Translations under genes and position numbers: made by a program
Notes under the pieces: generated by a model
Told to the model about the DNA's origin: nothing
Seen by the model: the letters and a program-made list of their open reading frames with translations, nothing else
The model's database searches: none
Assembly: GCF_030403505.1 (NCBI RefSeq)
Contig: NZ_JAUEMJ010000002.1
Span: 558,001-622,000, forward strand
DNA from: Glycomyces tritici
GTDB lineage: Bacteria > Actinomycetota > Actinomycetes > Mycobacteriales > Micromonosporaceae
Direction of reading: 5' to 3'
DNA length: 64,000 nt
Shown here: positions 41,301 to 48,482 of the stretch, in pieces
Numbering within the stretch: the stretch's first letter is position 1
Layout of the letters: every line of letters begins with the position of its first letter

Positions 41301-41907
41301 GCGCCTTCGTACGGCCGACTTCGACGCCGTTGAGGTAGTAGGCGATCGCTTCGCCGTCGATGGCGGTGACCGCCTGGACCCACTCCCCCGCCGGGAGCTT
41401 GCCGGTGCCGTCCACGCCGACCTCGGCGCCGCCGTTCACGGGCTTGATCGAGGAGCGGTTCGTGCCGGGGCCCTGGAAGGAGGGGGTCAGGAAGGTGGCG
41501 CTGTCCTTGTCCTTGCCGAGGTTGTAGGCCCACTGGAAGTCGGCGCCGCCGTCCCAGCGCAGCCAGGTGGCGATCGTCATCGCACTGCGGCCCTGGAAGA
41601 GTCCGTGCGGGACCTCCACATAGGGCGCGGTGGTCGAGCCCGAGGCGCCGCCGGTGAGGTCGAGTGCGGCGGAGCCGTCGGCGCGGCCGGGCACCGAGGG
41701 CGCCTGCGCGGCGTTGACGACGGTGCCGTCGAGGCCCGAGGGCGACAGGTCGTCCACGATGCCGTTCGCGACCTGCCCCTCCTCGAACGAGTAGGAGAGG
41801 ATCAGGTGCTCGTCTAGGGGGTCCGCCGCGGCGGGCACCGCCGCCAGCGGCACGATCGCGAACGCGGCGAGCACGCTCGCCGCTCGCACTGGTGCTCGGG
41901 ACTTCAT
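38314..41907 (-). CDS. Secreted multidomain clan GH-A glycosidase (GH39-like) with LamG and carbohydrate-binding domains
   Basis: The 1197-residue protein has a signal peptide (cut near AAA at 26-28) and then five parts. A LamG/concanavalin-like domain spans about 36-255. An Ig-like Big_4 domain spans about 265-340. The catalytic barrel spans about 340-690, with acid/base Glu467 in MPYNEPEG and nucleophile Glu583 in INITEYAF. Two or three CBM6/35-like modules follow, opening YEAEDAEFQGAG, YEAEYAELQGAA and YEAEDGTIAG. The barrel looks most like GH39 but does not match any family fully in my memory. It would attack plant polysaccharides outside the cell. Two palindromes of the same operator lie 49 and 104 bp upstream. 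Confidence 0.82.
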   Translation of the reverse strand: MKSRAPVRAASVLAAFAIVPLAAVPAAADPLDEHLILSYSFEEGQVANGIVDDLSPSGLDGTVVNAAQAPSVPGRADGSAALDLTGGASGSTTAPYVEVPHGLFQGRSAMTIATWLRWDGGADFQWAYNLGKDKDSATFLTPSFQGPGTNRSSIKPVNGGAEVGVDGTGKLPAGEWVQAVTAIDGEAIAYYLNGVEVGRTKAQLDLDAVMHNPNGATSGFLGKAFWSGHPFFDGAIDEFQVYDLALDPAQVAGLYGGELPVIQGLQQDSFETRTVVGEAPALPAAAPAAFSDGIGRNVGIAWDDIPAERYGRPGTFTVSGEVVGHDLAVSATVEVIENAIHVDLASPTGDFLGGASGTLYGLYDEGLPSANLIDGIDLATVATKAQDGPQHPGADALEVLGPLVEASNGDVYIYATDIHRGFPYQWPGDTPEEKLDLYMAKLKAQAEQVATLPAEQQSNVVFMPYNEPEGNMFGTGEWSYNRVSWLDDPDDFFAAWDRAYAVIHEVLPDARIGGPNTSTLYNQVEGFMAHTVEAGTVPDAVVWHELSDPARIRTNVDRYRAWEAELFAGTEHEGTQLPINITEYAFNYHTSVPGQMIQWISALEDTKVYGDIAYWNIDGNLSDSAVQANRANGQWWLLHAYSQMSGQTVAVTPPHPGQSYTLQGVATLDEGLKQSRVLLGGAGGDYTLRLGNVPTDVFGDTVHVAVREIGWSGQLGDSAQPELIAELDAPAADAAVHFGAGDLPELDAESSYEVIVTPGANSGSAAEPRTAWEASYEAEDAEFQGAGLNVNGPEGSPSNVAKFYTSGGYNVGGMRTGTDNGLKFTVDVPETGEYDLSVFAGSLNTDPEVQAQGPTNMFLSVDGGAEQEVFLPLGYKWTVWDHTDTTVELTAGEHEITLATRSLDGSGAISGDVLIDKIDLSLPNPEHTADVYEAEYAELQGAAPVYSVTSGASVPKGATATFWVYSPADAAALLDLDTARKGKVQLEVNGESVTTAKDGTVNAFLLGGVNKIVVKGAKHLQVDRLTVAPSGALEPVAYEAEDGTIAGTATATDLSLASGGQAVTGIGGEPGNGNTLTFDAVEAPEAGTYALTFRYSNEEQSPATHYNPDPVARYALVSVNGAEPIRVIFPHSFHENNFWELTVVVELEEGVNEIGVSGEEKPQFDGVSYSSDTWPGDRGGSHSAPTPAGITLTPLFD

Positions 41908-41955
41908 GTCGACTCACTCTCGTCGTTGAGAAACCCGCCGGAGGGATCGCAAGCC

Positions 41956-41971
41956 AGCGAACCGGTTCGCT
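41956..41971. promoter_or_regulatory. 16-bp palindromic operator AGCGAACCGGTTCGCT before the 1197-residue enzyme
   Basis: Identical over 16 bases to the site upstream of the GH31 gene (36621), 49 bases before the enzyme start on the minus strand. The location suggests repressor binding over the promoter or early leader. Confidence 0.8.
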
Positions 41972-42010
41972 CAACACCGTACCGAGCCTGAACGCCCGTG
42001 GCAAGACTCC

Positions 42011-42026
42011 GGAGAACCGGTTCGCT
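42011..42026. promoter_or_regulatory. Second, imperfect copy of the palindromic operator
   Basis: GGAGAACCGGTTCGCT has the right half and the central GAACCGGTTC of the 16-mer intact, with two changes in the left half. It is 55 bases from the perfect copy at 41956 (about five helical turns), which suits cooperative binding and looping. Confidence 0.7.
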
Positions 42027-42125
42027 AAAAAATTCAAGGCGATCGATGCGACTCCGGGACCGGCCCATTCGGCCCCGAGCGTCGGTGCCGCGCGGCGCGC
42101 CCCTGCGCGCTCCGCAACGGCGACA

Positions 42126-42167
42126 GGCCGGCCGGGACGCGCGAAGTGCCGCGCGTCCCGGCCGGCC
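42126..42167. terminator. 17-bp terminator hairpin after GH43-AbfB gene
   Basis: A perfect 17-base stem, 42126-42142 with 42151-42167, around the loop GAAGTGCC. It lies 21 bases downstream of the GH43 stop on the minus strand. Confidence 0.85.
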
Positions 42168-42188
42168 GCATGCGGGACCGGTTCCCCG

Positions 42189-43646
42189 TCAGGTGAGCCG
42201 GAACGTCGCCTCCGAGCGCTCCTGCGCGGTCGCGGCCGCCAGGATGTTCGCCAGACCGCCCGAGGCGCGGATGAACCGGCCCGGGAAGTTGTACGACTCG
42301 AAGGACTCCGCGGCGGCGTCGGCCAGGCCGTCGCGCTGGAAGAAGCTCGCGTCGGCCTTGAACCCCGCGGAGCCGTCGTCGGCCTCGACCCACAGCTCGT
42401 AGTTCCGGTGCCGCAGATACCGGCCCGGGAAGTTCGCCGACTCCAGCGACACGGTCCCCGAACCGGTGCGGCCCGGCACGATCCGGAACTGCGAGTCGGC
42501 GAGCATCGCCACCGACGTGCCCGCCCGGACCCGGTAGTCGTAGTGGTTCAGGTAGGCATTGGCCTGCCCGTAGAGCGCGAAGCGGTACGGCGTCGCGCCC
42601 GCGGCGACCGGGATGCCGAAGTCCGGCGTGCCGTCCGCGCGCCAGTAGACCTTCTGGATCCTGGTGTGCCGGTTGGGATCGTAGAGCGGATCGCCGCTGA
42701 TGGCCTTGTAGGGCCGGGCGTGGTAGACGATGATGTCGCTCTGGCCGTCCTCGGAGACGGTGAACGTGTTGTGCCCGGGGCCGTACTGGCTCGTCGCGTC
42801 GCTGCTGCGCAGCACCGGCTGGGCGTTCTTGGTCCACGAGGAGGCGCTGAGCAGGTTCGCGCCCGAAGCGGCGGTCAGGAGCCCGACCGCGTAGTTCGCG
42901 TCGGTCGCGCTGGCGGAGAACGTCATGAAGATCCGGCCGTTGCGGGCGATGACGGCCGGGCCCTCGTTCACCTTGTGCCCGATGGTCTCCCATGCGAGCG
43001 TCGGCTTGCTGATGCGCACCGGCGTGCCGGTGATGGTCCACGGGTTCGTCATCGCGGCCAGGTAGAGGCTGGTGCCCGAGCCGAGTTCGGGGTCGCTCTG
43101 GGCCCAGCAGAGGTAGCGGGTCGAGCCCTGGGTGAACGTGGTCGCGTCGAGCGAGAACGAGTCGCGCGGCGTCACGATGCGGCCCTTCTCGGTCCACGTG
43201 CCGCTCATCGGGTTCGCGCTCGCGTTCTCCAGCACGTACATGCGGATGGCCCACACGTCGTCGGTGCGCCCGGCGGCGAAGTAGACGTACCACTTGCCGT
43301 TGACGAAGTGGATCTCCGGCGCCCAGATGTGGGCGCCCATCTCGCCGCTGGCGTGCTTGGACCAGATGGTGGCCTCAGTGGCGGTCGCGAGGCCCTGGAG
43401 CGTGGTCGCGCGGCGCATGACGATGCGGTCGTACGCCGGGACGCTGGCGGTGAAGTAGTAGTACCCGTCGGTGTGGCGCCAGATGTGCGGATCGGCGCGC
43501 TGCTGGATGAGCGGGTTGACGTACCGGACGCCGGGGGTGTCGGCGGCCTGGGCCGCGGCGGCGGTGAACCCGACGCCGGCACCGGACGCGGCGGCGACGC
43601 CGGCGGCCTGGAAGAGCCGGCGGCGGCTGATCGGCGGGAACTGCAT
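42189..43646 (-). CDS. GH43 glycosidase with AbfB domain, Tat-exported
   Basis: ATG 43646 has GAGGAG upstream and begins MQFPPISRRRLFQAAGVAAA, a twin-arginine signal; the longer frame is leader sequence. The 485-residue protein has the five-blade GH43 fold with base Asp52 in QQRADPHIWRH, pKa-modulating Asp167 in SFSLDATT, and acid Glu228 in KVNEGPAVIA. WAPEIHFVNGKWYVYF near 108-123 is a family block. A C-terminal AbfB (CBM42) domain from about 345 to the end has NHYDYRVRAG, SANFPGRYLRH and SYNFPGRFIRA repeats. It would release L-arabinose or xylose from hemicellulose. The gene stands alone, with AT-rich palindromes upstream. Confidence 0.9.
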   Translation of the reverse strand: MQFPPISRRRLFQAAGVAAASGAGVGFTAAAAQAADTPGVRYVNPLIQQRADPHIWRHTDGYYYFTASVPAYDRIVMRRATTLQGLATATEATIWSKHASGEMGAHIWAPEIHFVNGKWYVYFAAGRTDDVWAIRMYVLENASANPMSGTWTEKGRIVTPRDSFSLDATTFTQGSTRYLCWAQSDPELGSGTSLYLAAMTNPWTITGTPVRISKPTLAWETIGHKVNEGPAVIARNGRIFMTFSASATDANYAVGLLTAASGANLLSASSWTKNAQPVLRSSDATSQYGPGHNTFTVSEDGQSDIIVYHARPYKAISGDPLYDPNRHTRIQKVYWRADGTPDFGIPVAAGATPYRFALYGQANAYLNHYDYRVRAGTSVAMLADSQFRIVPGRTGSGTVSLESANFPGRYLRHRNYELWVEADDGSAGFKADASFFQRDGLADAAAESFESYNFPGRFIRASGGLANILAAATAQERSEATFRLT

Positions 43647-43678
43647 GGCGAACTCCTCGGGGGGCAGGAGACCACATG

Positions 43679-43694
43679 TTGTGATCGATAACAA
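43679..43694. promoter_or_regulatory. Palindrome TTGTGATCGATAACAA upstream of GH43
   Basis: TTGT and ACAA flank ATCGAT with one mismatch, 33 bases before the GH43 start. It is AT-rich and symmetrical, as for a LacI/GntR-type operator. Confidence 0.5.
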
Positions 43695-43733
43695 TACTGC
43701 TGCCAGCGTAGGCACGAGCCCCTCGAAAGTCAA

Positions 43734-43755
43734 CGATATCGATCGATTAATATCG
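43734..43755. promoter_or_regulatory. Second AT-rich inverted repeat upstream of GH43
   Basis: CGATAT (43734-43739) and ATATCG (43750-43755) flank a centre that contains CGATCGAT. It may hold the promoter and a further regulator site; the spacing to 43679 is about five helical turns. Rejected as a terminator because there is no GC stem. Confidence 0.4.
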
Positions 43756-43800
43756 ACAATTGCGAATGTCCGGTGCCCCCGGGGGAGGCACCGGACACGG

Positions 43801-44784
43801 CTACCAGCGGTGGTGGACCTGCGCGCGGATCTTCGCGTCGTAGAGGTCGCGCACGGCGGCGAGGGTCGACTCCGGCAGCGGCGCGAGATCGGCCGCGGCG
43901 GCGTTCGCCCTGGCCTGCTCGGGGTTCCGCGCCCCCGGGATCACGGTCGAGACGCCCGGCTGCTGGATGAGCCAGCGCAGCGCCGCCTGCGCCGCGGTGG
44001 CGCCTTCCGGTGCGAGGTCGGCGAACTCGGCGGCGGCTTCCACACCCGTCGCGTAGTCGACCCCGGAGAACGTCTCGCCCTGGTCGAAGGCCTCGCCGTG
44101 CCGGTTGTAGGTGCGGTGGTCGTTCTCGGCGAACACGGTGTCCCGCGTGTACTTGCCCGAGAGGAGCCCCGACGCGAGCGGCACGCGCGCGATGATGCCG
44201 ACCCCGGCCGCCGCGGCGGCGGGCAGGACCGCTTCGAGGGGCTTGAGCCGGAACGGGTTCAGGATGATCTGCACGCTCGCGGTGCCCGGCCGGGCGATCG
44301 CGGTCAGGGCCTCGTCGCAGGTCTCGACGCTCACGCCGTAGGCGGCGATCCGGCCCTCCTCGACGAGGGTGTCGAGCGCGTCGAAGACCGCGTCCGAGGC
44401 GTACACGGCGGTCGGCGGGCAGTGGAGCTGGACCAGGTCGAGCCGGTCGACGCCGAGGTTGGCGCGGGACCGGTCGGTCCAGGCGCGGAAGTTGTCGAGG
44501 GTGTAGAGCGCGGGGTCGAGGTCCACGCGGCGGCCCATCTTGGTGGCCACCAGGACCTGCGCGTCGGGCCGCTCCTTGAGGAAGCGCCCGATGAGCTGCT
44601 CCGAGCGTCCGTCGCCGTACACGTCGGCGGTGTCGAAGAAGGTCACGCCCGCTTCGACGGCCGCGTCGAGGACGGCGAGCGCGTCCTCCTCCCGCACCTC
44701 GCCCCAGTCGGCCCCCAGCTGCCAGGTGCCGAGCCCGACCACCGACACCCGCTGGCCGCTCCTGCCGAAAGCTCGCTGCTCCAT
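43801..44784 (-). CDS. Aldo/keto reductase
   Basis: I start at ATG 44784 (MEQRAFGRSGQRVSVVGLGTWQLG), since the 13 residues before it are not family-like. The 327-residue protein shows the AKR pattern: Asp-Tyr dyad region in FFDTADVYGDGRSEQLIG (catalytic Asp and Tyr), Lys in LVATKMGRR, and His in LVQLHCPP. The C-terminal region VIPGARNPEQARANA holds the NADPH loop. Substrate is not known; sugar or quinone reduction is common. It is read alone on the minus strand. Confidence 0.9.
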   Translation of the reverse strand: MEQRAFGRSGQRVSVVGLGTWQLGADWGEVREEDALAVLDAAVEAGVTFFDTADVYGDGRSEQLIGRFLKERPDAQVLVATKMGRRVDLDPALYTLDNFRAWTDRSRANLGVDRLDLVQLHCPPTAVYASDAVFDALDTLVEEGRIAAYGVSVETCDEALTAIARPGTASVQIILNPFRLKPLEAVLPAAAAAGVGIIARVPLASGLLSGKYTRDTVFAENDHRTYNRHGEAFDQGETFSGVDYATGVEAAAEFADLAPEGATAAQAALRWLIQQPGVSTVIPGARNPEQARANAAAADLAPLPESTLAAVRDLYDAKIRAQVHHRW

Positions 44785-44963
44785 CGGTCCCCCACATTCG
44801 TCGACGCGTATCTCGCGGGGCAAGTCTAGGGAGGCGGCCCGGGTCGCGCCAGGTGGCCTCGGGTCGGTTCCGGAGCGGCATCACCCGGGGAGTGCCGAAC
44901 CGTGCGCCCGGGGCCGCTGCGCAGCGCGAATGCGCCGCTCAGAGCGCCGGTATAGTTCCCCGG

Positions 44964-45968
44964 GTGCGCTACTACGTTCAGTTTCCCGCCGGGACCGGAG
45001 CATTGGTCGCCGAGTCGATCGGTTCGTACGTCGACCGTCCGGAGGTCGTGTACGCCGACGACAGTTCACTGATCTTCGAGTCGGACACGCCGTACTCGCA
45101 GGTGGTGCAGATGCCGTTCGTGAAGAACTCGTTCACGGTGATCGCCGATGTCGTGCGGCGCGATATCGACGCCGGCGTGCTGGAACTGGCGGACAGCCTT
45201 CGCTACGACGGGCTCGAGAGCCGCGCGGACACGTTCCGCGTGATGTTCCATGTGGACGGTGCGCTGATCCCGGTGAGCCCGCGGGCCAAGCGCGCGCTCG
45301 AGACCGAGATCAGCGAGGCCTCGGGCCAGCGCATGGTCGGGCGGGGCTCGGGCGAGGAGTACTGGGTGGTCGGGAGGACCGACTTCGAGTACCTGATGCT
45401 GTGCCGCCGCCATATCCGGAGCAAGCGCGCGGAGAAGGCGGCGGGTGCGATCTCGCACGAATTGTCGTCACTGCTCATCGCGGCTTCGAGGCCGCGCCCC
45501 GATGACGTGTTCCTCGATCCGTTCGCCGGTTCGGGCTCGTTCACGAATGCGCGGATGTCGTTCCCGGCGAAGCGGATCGTGTACTCGGATGCGGATCTGG
45601 CGCGGCTGCGCGAGGATTTCCCGGCCGCGATCCGCGATTCCCGCGACGTCGAGTTCCTCGCCGATGACGCGTTGGCGCTCGCGTCCTTCAAGGACCATGA
45701 AGTGGACGTGATCGTCACCGATCCGCCGTGGGGCGAGCACGAGGAGCTGCCGCTGGCGCTGCCCGAGTTCCTCGGCGCGATGGCGCGGTCGTTCGACCGG
45801 GTGCTCGACCCCGGCGGCGGGCGGTTCGTGATCCTGGTCGCGCGGATGGCGGCCGAGGAGGCCGAGAAGGCCTTGGCCGCCAACCGCCTCGTCGTCGGTT
45901 CGGTGCACGAGATCCTGGTGAACGGGCACCCCGCCACAGTGCTGGTGGGCGGCCGCGCCGCAGCGTAG
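44964..45968 (+). CDS. RNA-methyltransferase-like protein (SAM-dependent, DPPWG motif)
   Basis: GTG 44964 (MRYYVQFPAGTGALVAES) is chosen because the family begins with RYYV..P.G and a longer frame covers the promoter gap. The 334-residue protein has an N-terminal THUMP-like region (about 1-160), then SAM motif I LDPFAGSGSFTNARM near 190-204 and the catalytic loop VTDPPWGEHEEL near 251-262. This arrangement is that of tRNA/rRNA guanine-N2 methyltransferases (Trm11/RlmL-like). The target is not known. It converges with a TetR gene. Confidence 0.85.
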   Translation: MRYYVQFPAGTGALVAESIGSYVDRPEVVYADDSSLIFESDTPYSQVVQMPFVKNSFTVIADVVRRDIDAGVLELADSLRYDGLESRADTFRVMFHVDGALIPVSPRAKRALETEISEASGQRMVGRGSGEEYWVVGRTDFEYLMLCRRHIRSKRAEKAAGAISHELSSLLIAASRPRPDDVFLDPFAGSGSFTNARMSFPAKRIVYSDADLARLREDFPAAIRDSRDVEFLADDALALASFKDHEVDVIVTDPPWGEHEELPLALPEFLGAMARSFDRVLDPGGGRFVILVARMAAEEAEKALAANRLVVGSVHEILVNGHPATVLVGGRAAA

Positions 45969-45977
45969 GCCCGCCGG

Positions 45978-46616
45978 CTAGTCGGCCTCAGCCGACCCGT
46001 ATCGGGCGAGGAAGAGGTCCACGGCGTCGTCGACCGGGGCCTCGGGCGCGTCGGCCGTGTCGCTGCCGGTGAGGAGGCGCCGGTTGAGGGGCGATCCGAT
46101 CACGAGCCAGGTCAGCTGGTCGGCCGCGGCAAGCGGGTCGCGCAGGCGCAGGAGGCCGCGGTCCTCAAGCGCCGCAAGCGCTTCGGCGAGTGCGCTGATG
46201 TTGCGCTCCCAGCTGTGCTCGAGGTAGTCCGCGGCGACTTCGGGGAGCCGCCGGGCCTCGCTGGTGACCAGGCGCCGCATGTTGAGGACGGCGGGGCTGA
46301 GGATGCCCGCGCGCATGAGGTTCGCCAGTTCGACGAGTCCTTCGCGCACGTCGCCGCATCGGGCGAGCCGCTCCAGGTGGGGGCGCATGGCGTCGCGTCC
46401 GGCGCCGGCCCAGGCGTGCACCACGGCGGCGAAGAGCGCGTCCTTGTTCTGGTGCTCGCGGTAGAGCGAGGCCTTCGAGATCTGGGCGCGGGCGGCGACT
46501 TCGTCCATGGTCGTGCCGCCGTAGCCGCGTTCGAGGAACACTTCGCGGGCGGTGGCGACGAGGTCGGCGCCGGTTCGGCCTGGGGGGCGGCCGCGGCGGC
46601 GGGTGGGTGCTGGCAT
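45978..46616 (-). CDS. TetR family regulator
   Basis: A 212-residue protein with a basic N-terminus (MPAPTRRRGRPPGR) and an HTH at about 32-55 (TTMDEVAARAQISKASLYREHQNKDALF). The C-terminal region LLRLRDPLAAADQLTWLVIGSP is a TetR_C_7-like dimer domain. It is divergent from the DUF1761-DUF1905 gene pair. The gap holds several AGTACTT words (46627, 46678) and GTTCAGTACC, which could be its operator, and it may regulate both directions. Confidence 0.87.
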   Translation of the reverse strand: MPAPTRRRGRPPGRTGADLVATAREVFLERGYGGTTMDEVAARAQISKASLYREHQNKDALFAAVVHAWAGAGRDAMRPHLERLARCGDVREGLVELANLMRAGILSPAVLNMRRLVTSEARRLPEVAADYLEHSWERNISALAEALAALEDRGLLRLRDPLAAADQLTWLVIGSPLNRRLLTGSDTADAPEAPVDDAVDLFLARYGSAEAD

Positions 46617-46626
46617 GCCTGGATTT

Positions 46627-46684
46627 TAGTACTTGACCGGACTGAAAACCAGGGCTAGCATTGTTCAGTACCACCGAGTACTTA
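46627..46684. promoter_or_regulatory. Repeated AGTACTT words in TetR/DUF1761 gap
   Basis: AGTACTT occurs at 46627-46633 and 46678-46684, with CAGTACC in between, inside the 80-bp divergent gap. The first copy lies just outside the TetR start and the second just before the DUF1761 ribosome site, as expected for operators. Confidence 0.45.
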
Positions 46685-46696
46685 AAGGGGAATGCC

Positions 46697-47074
46697 ATGG
46701 CTCTCGCCGTCGTCATCGCCACCGTCGCCTCATTCGTGTTCAGCGCGGTGCTGTACGGCGCGCCGCCGGTCGCCGCGTACGTCGGGCGGCACAGCCGTCC
46801 GCGGCCGGGCGTGCCGGTCGCCGTCCAGATGGGCGCCGTCCTCCTGCGCAGCCTCGTCGCCGCGTGCCTCATCGCGGGCCTCATGCTCGCGGCCGGATGG
46901 GGCGGCTTCGGCGCCGGCGCCCTGCTCGGGCTGGCACTGGGCGCACTGCCCGCGGCCATCCTCGCGGGCGCCGTCGTCCACGAGGGCGTCCCGGTCCGGC
47001 TCGCCGCGATCCACGCCCTCGACTGGGTCGTGAAACTGACGCTGATCGGCGCGATCGTCGGTCTCGCCGCATGA
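46697..47074 (+). CDS. DUF1761 family membrane protein
   Basis: ATG 46697, with AAAGGGG upstream, is preferred to the ATG 12 codons earlier, which lies in the operator region. The 125-residue protein has four membrane helices (AVVIATVASFVFSAVLYG, VLLRSLVAACLIAGLMLA, ALLGLALGALPAAILAG and VVKLTLIGAIVGLA) and the family's HALDWVVKL near 107-115. No function is established. It is cotranscribed with the DUF1905 gene. Confidence 0.85.
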   Translation: MALAVVIATVASFVFSAVLYGAPPVAAYVGRHSRPRPGVPVAVQMGAVLLRSLVAACLIAGLMLAAGWGGFGAGALLGLALGALPAAILAGAVVHEGVPVRLAAIHALDWVVKLTLIGAIVGLAA

Positions 47075-47088
47075 AAAGGAGCAGCACC

Positions 47089-47385
47089 ATGGATGAAGCA
47101 CCGCTCGACGGCACCGCCCTCGACATCGAATTCAGCGCCATACTCGGCAAAGTCCGGCCCGGCGACACCTGGACCTGCGTCCGACTCCCCGGATCGGCCG
47201 CGGTCTTCGGCACGAGAGGCCTCGTCAAAGTGGCCGGCACCGTCGACGGCGTGCCGTTCCGGGGCGCGTTCATGGCCCTGGGCGACGGCACCCACAAACT
47301 CCCCGTCGCCGCCGCGATCCGCAAGCGGATCGGCAAGGGCGACGGCGACACCGTCCAGGTGCACCTCACCCGGCGGCGCAACTGA
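47089..47385 (+). CDS. DUF1905 domain protein
   Basis: ATG 47089 has AAAAGGAG upstream and gives 98 residues. The body LDIEFSAILGKVRPGDTWTCVRLPGSAAVFGTRGLVKVAGTVDGVPFRGAF is the DUF1905 beta barrel, ending KGDGDTVQVHLTRRRN. The family has no known reaction. It follows the DUF1761 gene by 14 bp and ends in a strong hairpin. Confidence 0.88.
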   Translation: MDEAPLDGTALDIEFSAILGKVRPGDTWTCVRLPGSAAVFGTRGLVKVAGTVDGVPFRGAFMALGDGTHKLPVAAAIRKRIGKGDGDTVQVHLTRRRN

Positions 47386-47387
47386 AC

Positions 47388-47427
47388 GGGGCCCTGCACC
47401 CGGACGACTGTCCGGATGCAGGGCCCC
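47388..47427. terminator. Long terminator hairpin between DUF1905 and CNNM genes
   Basis: GGGGCCCTGCA (47388-47398) pairs with TGCAGGGCCCC (47417-47427), and an inner CCGGAC/GTCCGG stem (47400-47405, 47410-47415) is separated by one mismatch. It can end both the DUF1905 and the convergent CNNM transcripts. Confidence 0.85.
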
Positions 47428-47441
47428 GAAGGCGTTGCGGG

Positions 47442-48482
47442 TCAGGCGCTGGCGGCGTCCTGGACCTCGCCGATGAGCTCCTCGACGATGTCCTCCAGGA
47501 ACAGCACGCCCGTGGCCGCGCCGTCCGCGCCGGTCACGCGGGCGACGTGGGCGCCCTCGGCGCGGATCTGCGCCAGGCCGTCCTCGAGTTCGGCGGCGCC
47601 GGCCACCACGGGCAGCTCGCGCAGCCGCTCAGCGGGGATCGGCGCGTCGAGCTCGTCCGGGCCGGTCAGGTCGAGCACGTCCTTGAGGTGCAGGTACCGG
47701 CGCGGCGTCCCTTCGGGATCCTCGATGACATAGCGGGAGAACCCGTTCGCGGAGACCACCCGCTGCACGTCGCGCGGGGTCGGCCGGGCCGGCAGCAGCA
47801 CGATCTCGGCCAAGGGGACCTCGACGTCGGCCACGGTCTTCTCGGTGAACTCGAACGCGGCGGTCAGCGTTCCCGAGTCGTCCACCAGGGTGCCCTCGCG
47901 CTGCGATTCCTCCACAATGGTGGCGACCTCGTCGATCGTGTAGGCGCTCTGGGCCTCGTCCTTCGGCTCGACCCGGAACAACCGCAGCGCGCCGTTCGCG
48001 ATCGCGTTGAGCGACCAGATGATCGGGCGCACGACCCGGGAGACGAACACCAGCGGCGGGGCCAGGATCAGCGCCGCCCGGTCGGGGACCGAGAACGCGA
48101 GGTTCTTCGGGATCATCTCGCCGAAGACCACGTGCAGGAACGTCACCAGCAGCAGCGCCACCGCGAACGCGATTCCGGTGACGGCGGCCGGGGTCAGCCC
48201 GGTCCAGCCCAGCGGGTACTCGAGCAGGTGGTGGATGGCCGGTTCGGAGACGTTGAGGATCACCAGGGAGCAGACGGTGATGCCCAGCTGGCTCGTGGCC
48301 AGCATGAGCGTCGCGTGCTCCATGGCCCACAGGGTCGTCTTCGCGGCCCTGCTCCCTTCCGCGGCGCGCGGCTCGATCTGCGAGCGGCGCGCGGAGATGA
48401 CGGCGAACTCCGCGCCGACGAAGAACGCGTTGGCCGCCAAGAGGACGACCAGCCAGATCAGTCCGGGAACGTACTCGCTCAT
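47442..48482 (-). CDS. CNNM/CorC-type ion transport protein with CBS pair, short form
   Basis: This 346-residue protein has a CNNM (DUF21) membrane part with four helices (GLIWLVVLLAANAFFVGAEFAVISARR, HATLMLATSQLGITVCSL, and FGEMIPKNLAFSVPD near 122-136) and a CBS pair (about 215-335), but no CorC_HlyC domain at the end. The family takes part in Mg or Co efflux; earlier names call it haemolysin. It is coupled by ATGA to the next gene upstream, which is the full-length paralogue, so the two may form a heterodimer. Confidence 0.9.
   Translation of the reverse strand: MSEYVPGLIWLVVLLAANAFFVGAEFAVISARRSQIEPRAAEGSRAAKTTLWAMEHATLMLATSQLGITVCSLVILNVSEPAIHHLLEYPLGWTGLTPAAVTGIAFAVALLLVTFLHVVFGEMIPKNLAFSVPDRAALILAPPLVFVSRVVRPIIWSLNAIANGALRLFRVEPKDEAQSAYTIDEVATIVEESQREGTLVDDSGTLTAAFEFTEKTVADVEVPLAEIVLLPARPTPRDVQRVVSANGFSRYVIEDPEGTPRRYLHLKDVLDLTGPDELDAPIPAERLRELPVVAGAAELEDGLAQIRAEGAHVARVTGADGAATGVLFLEDIVEELIGEVQDAASA

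Noticed and set aside
37672..41817. A 1381-codon open frame on the plus strand across the same region
   Set aside because: It is antisense to the well-supported enzyme and lacI-like genes and its product is a Val/Gly/Glu-rich shadow with no family match.
36621..42026. The repeated 16-mers as part of a CRISPR or mobile repeat
   Set aside because: There are only two perfect copies, both at promoters, with no regular spacing and no cas gene.
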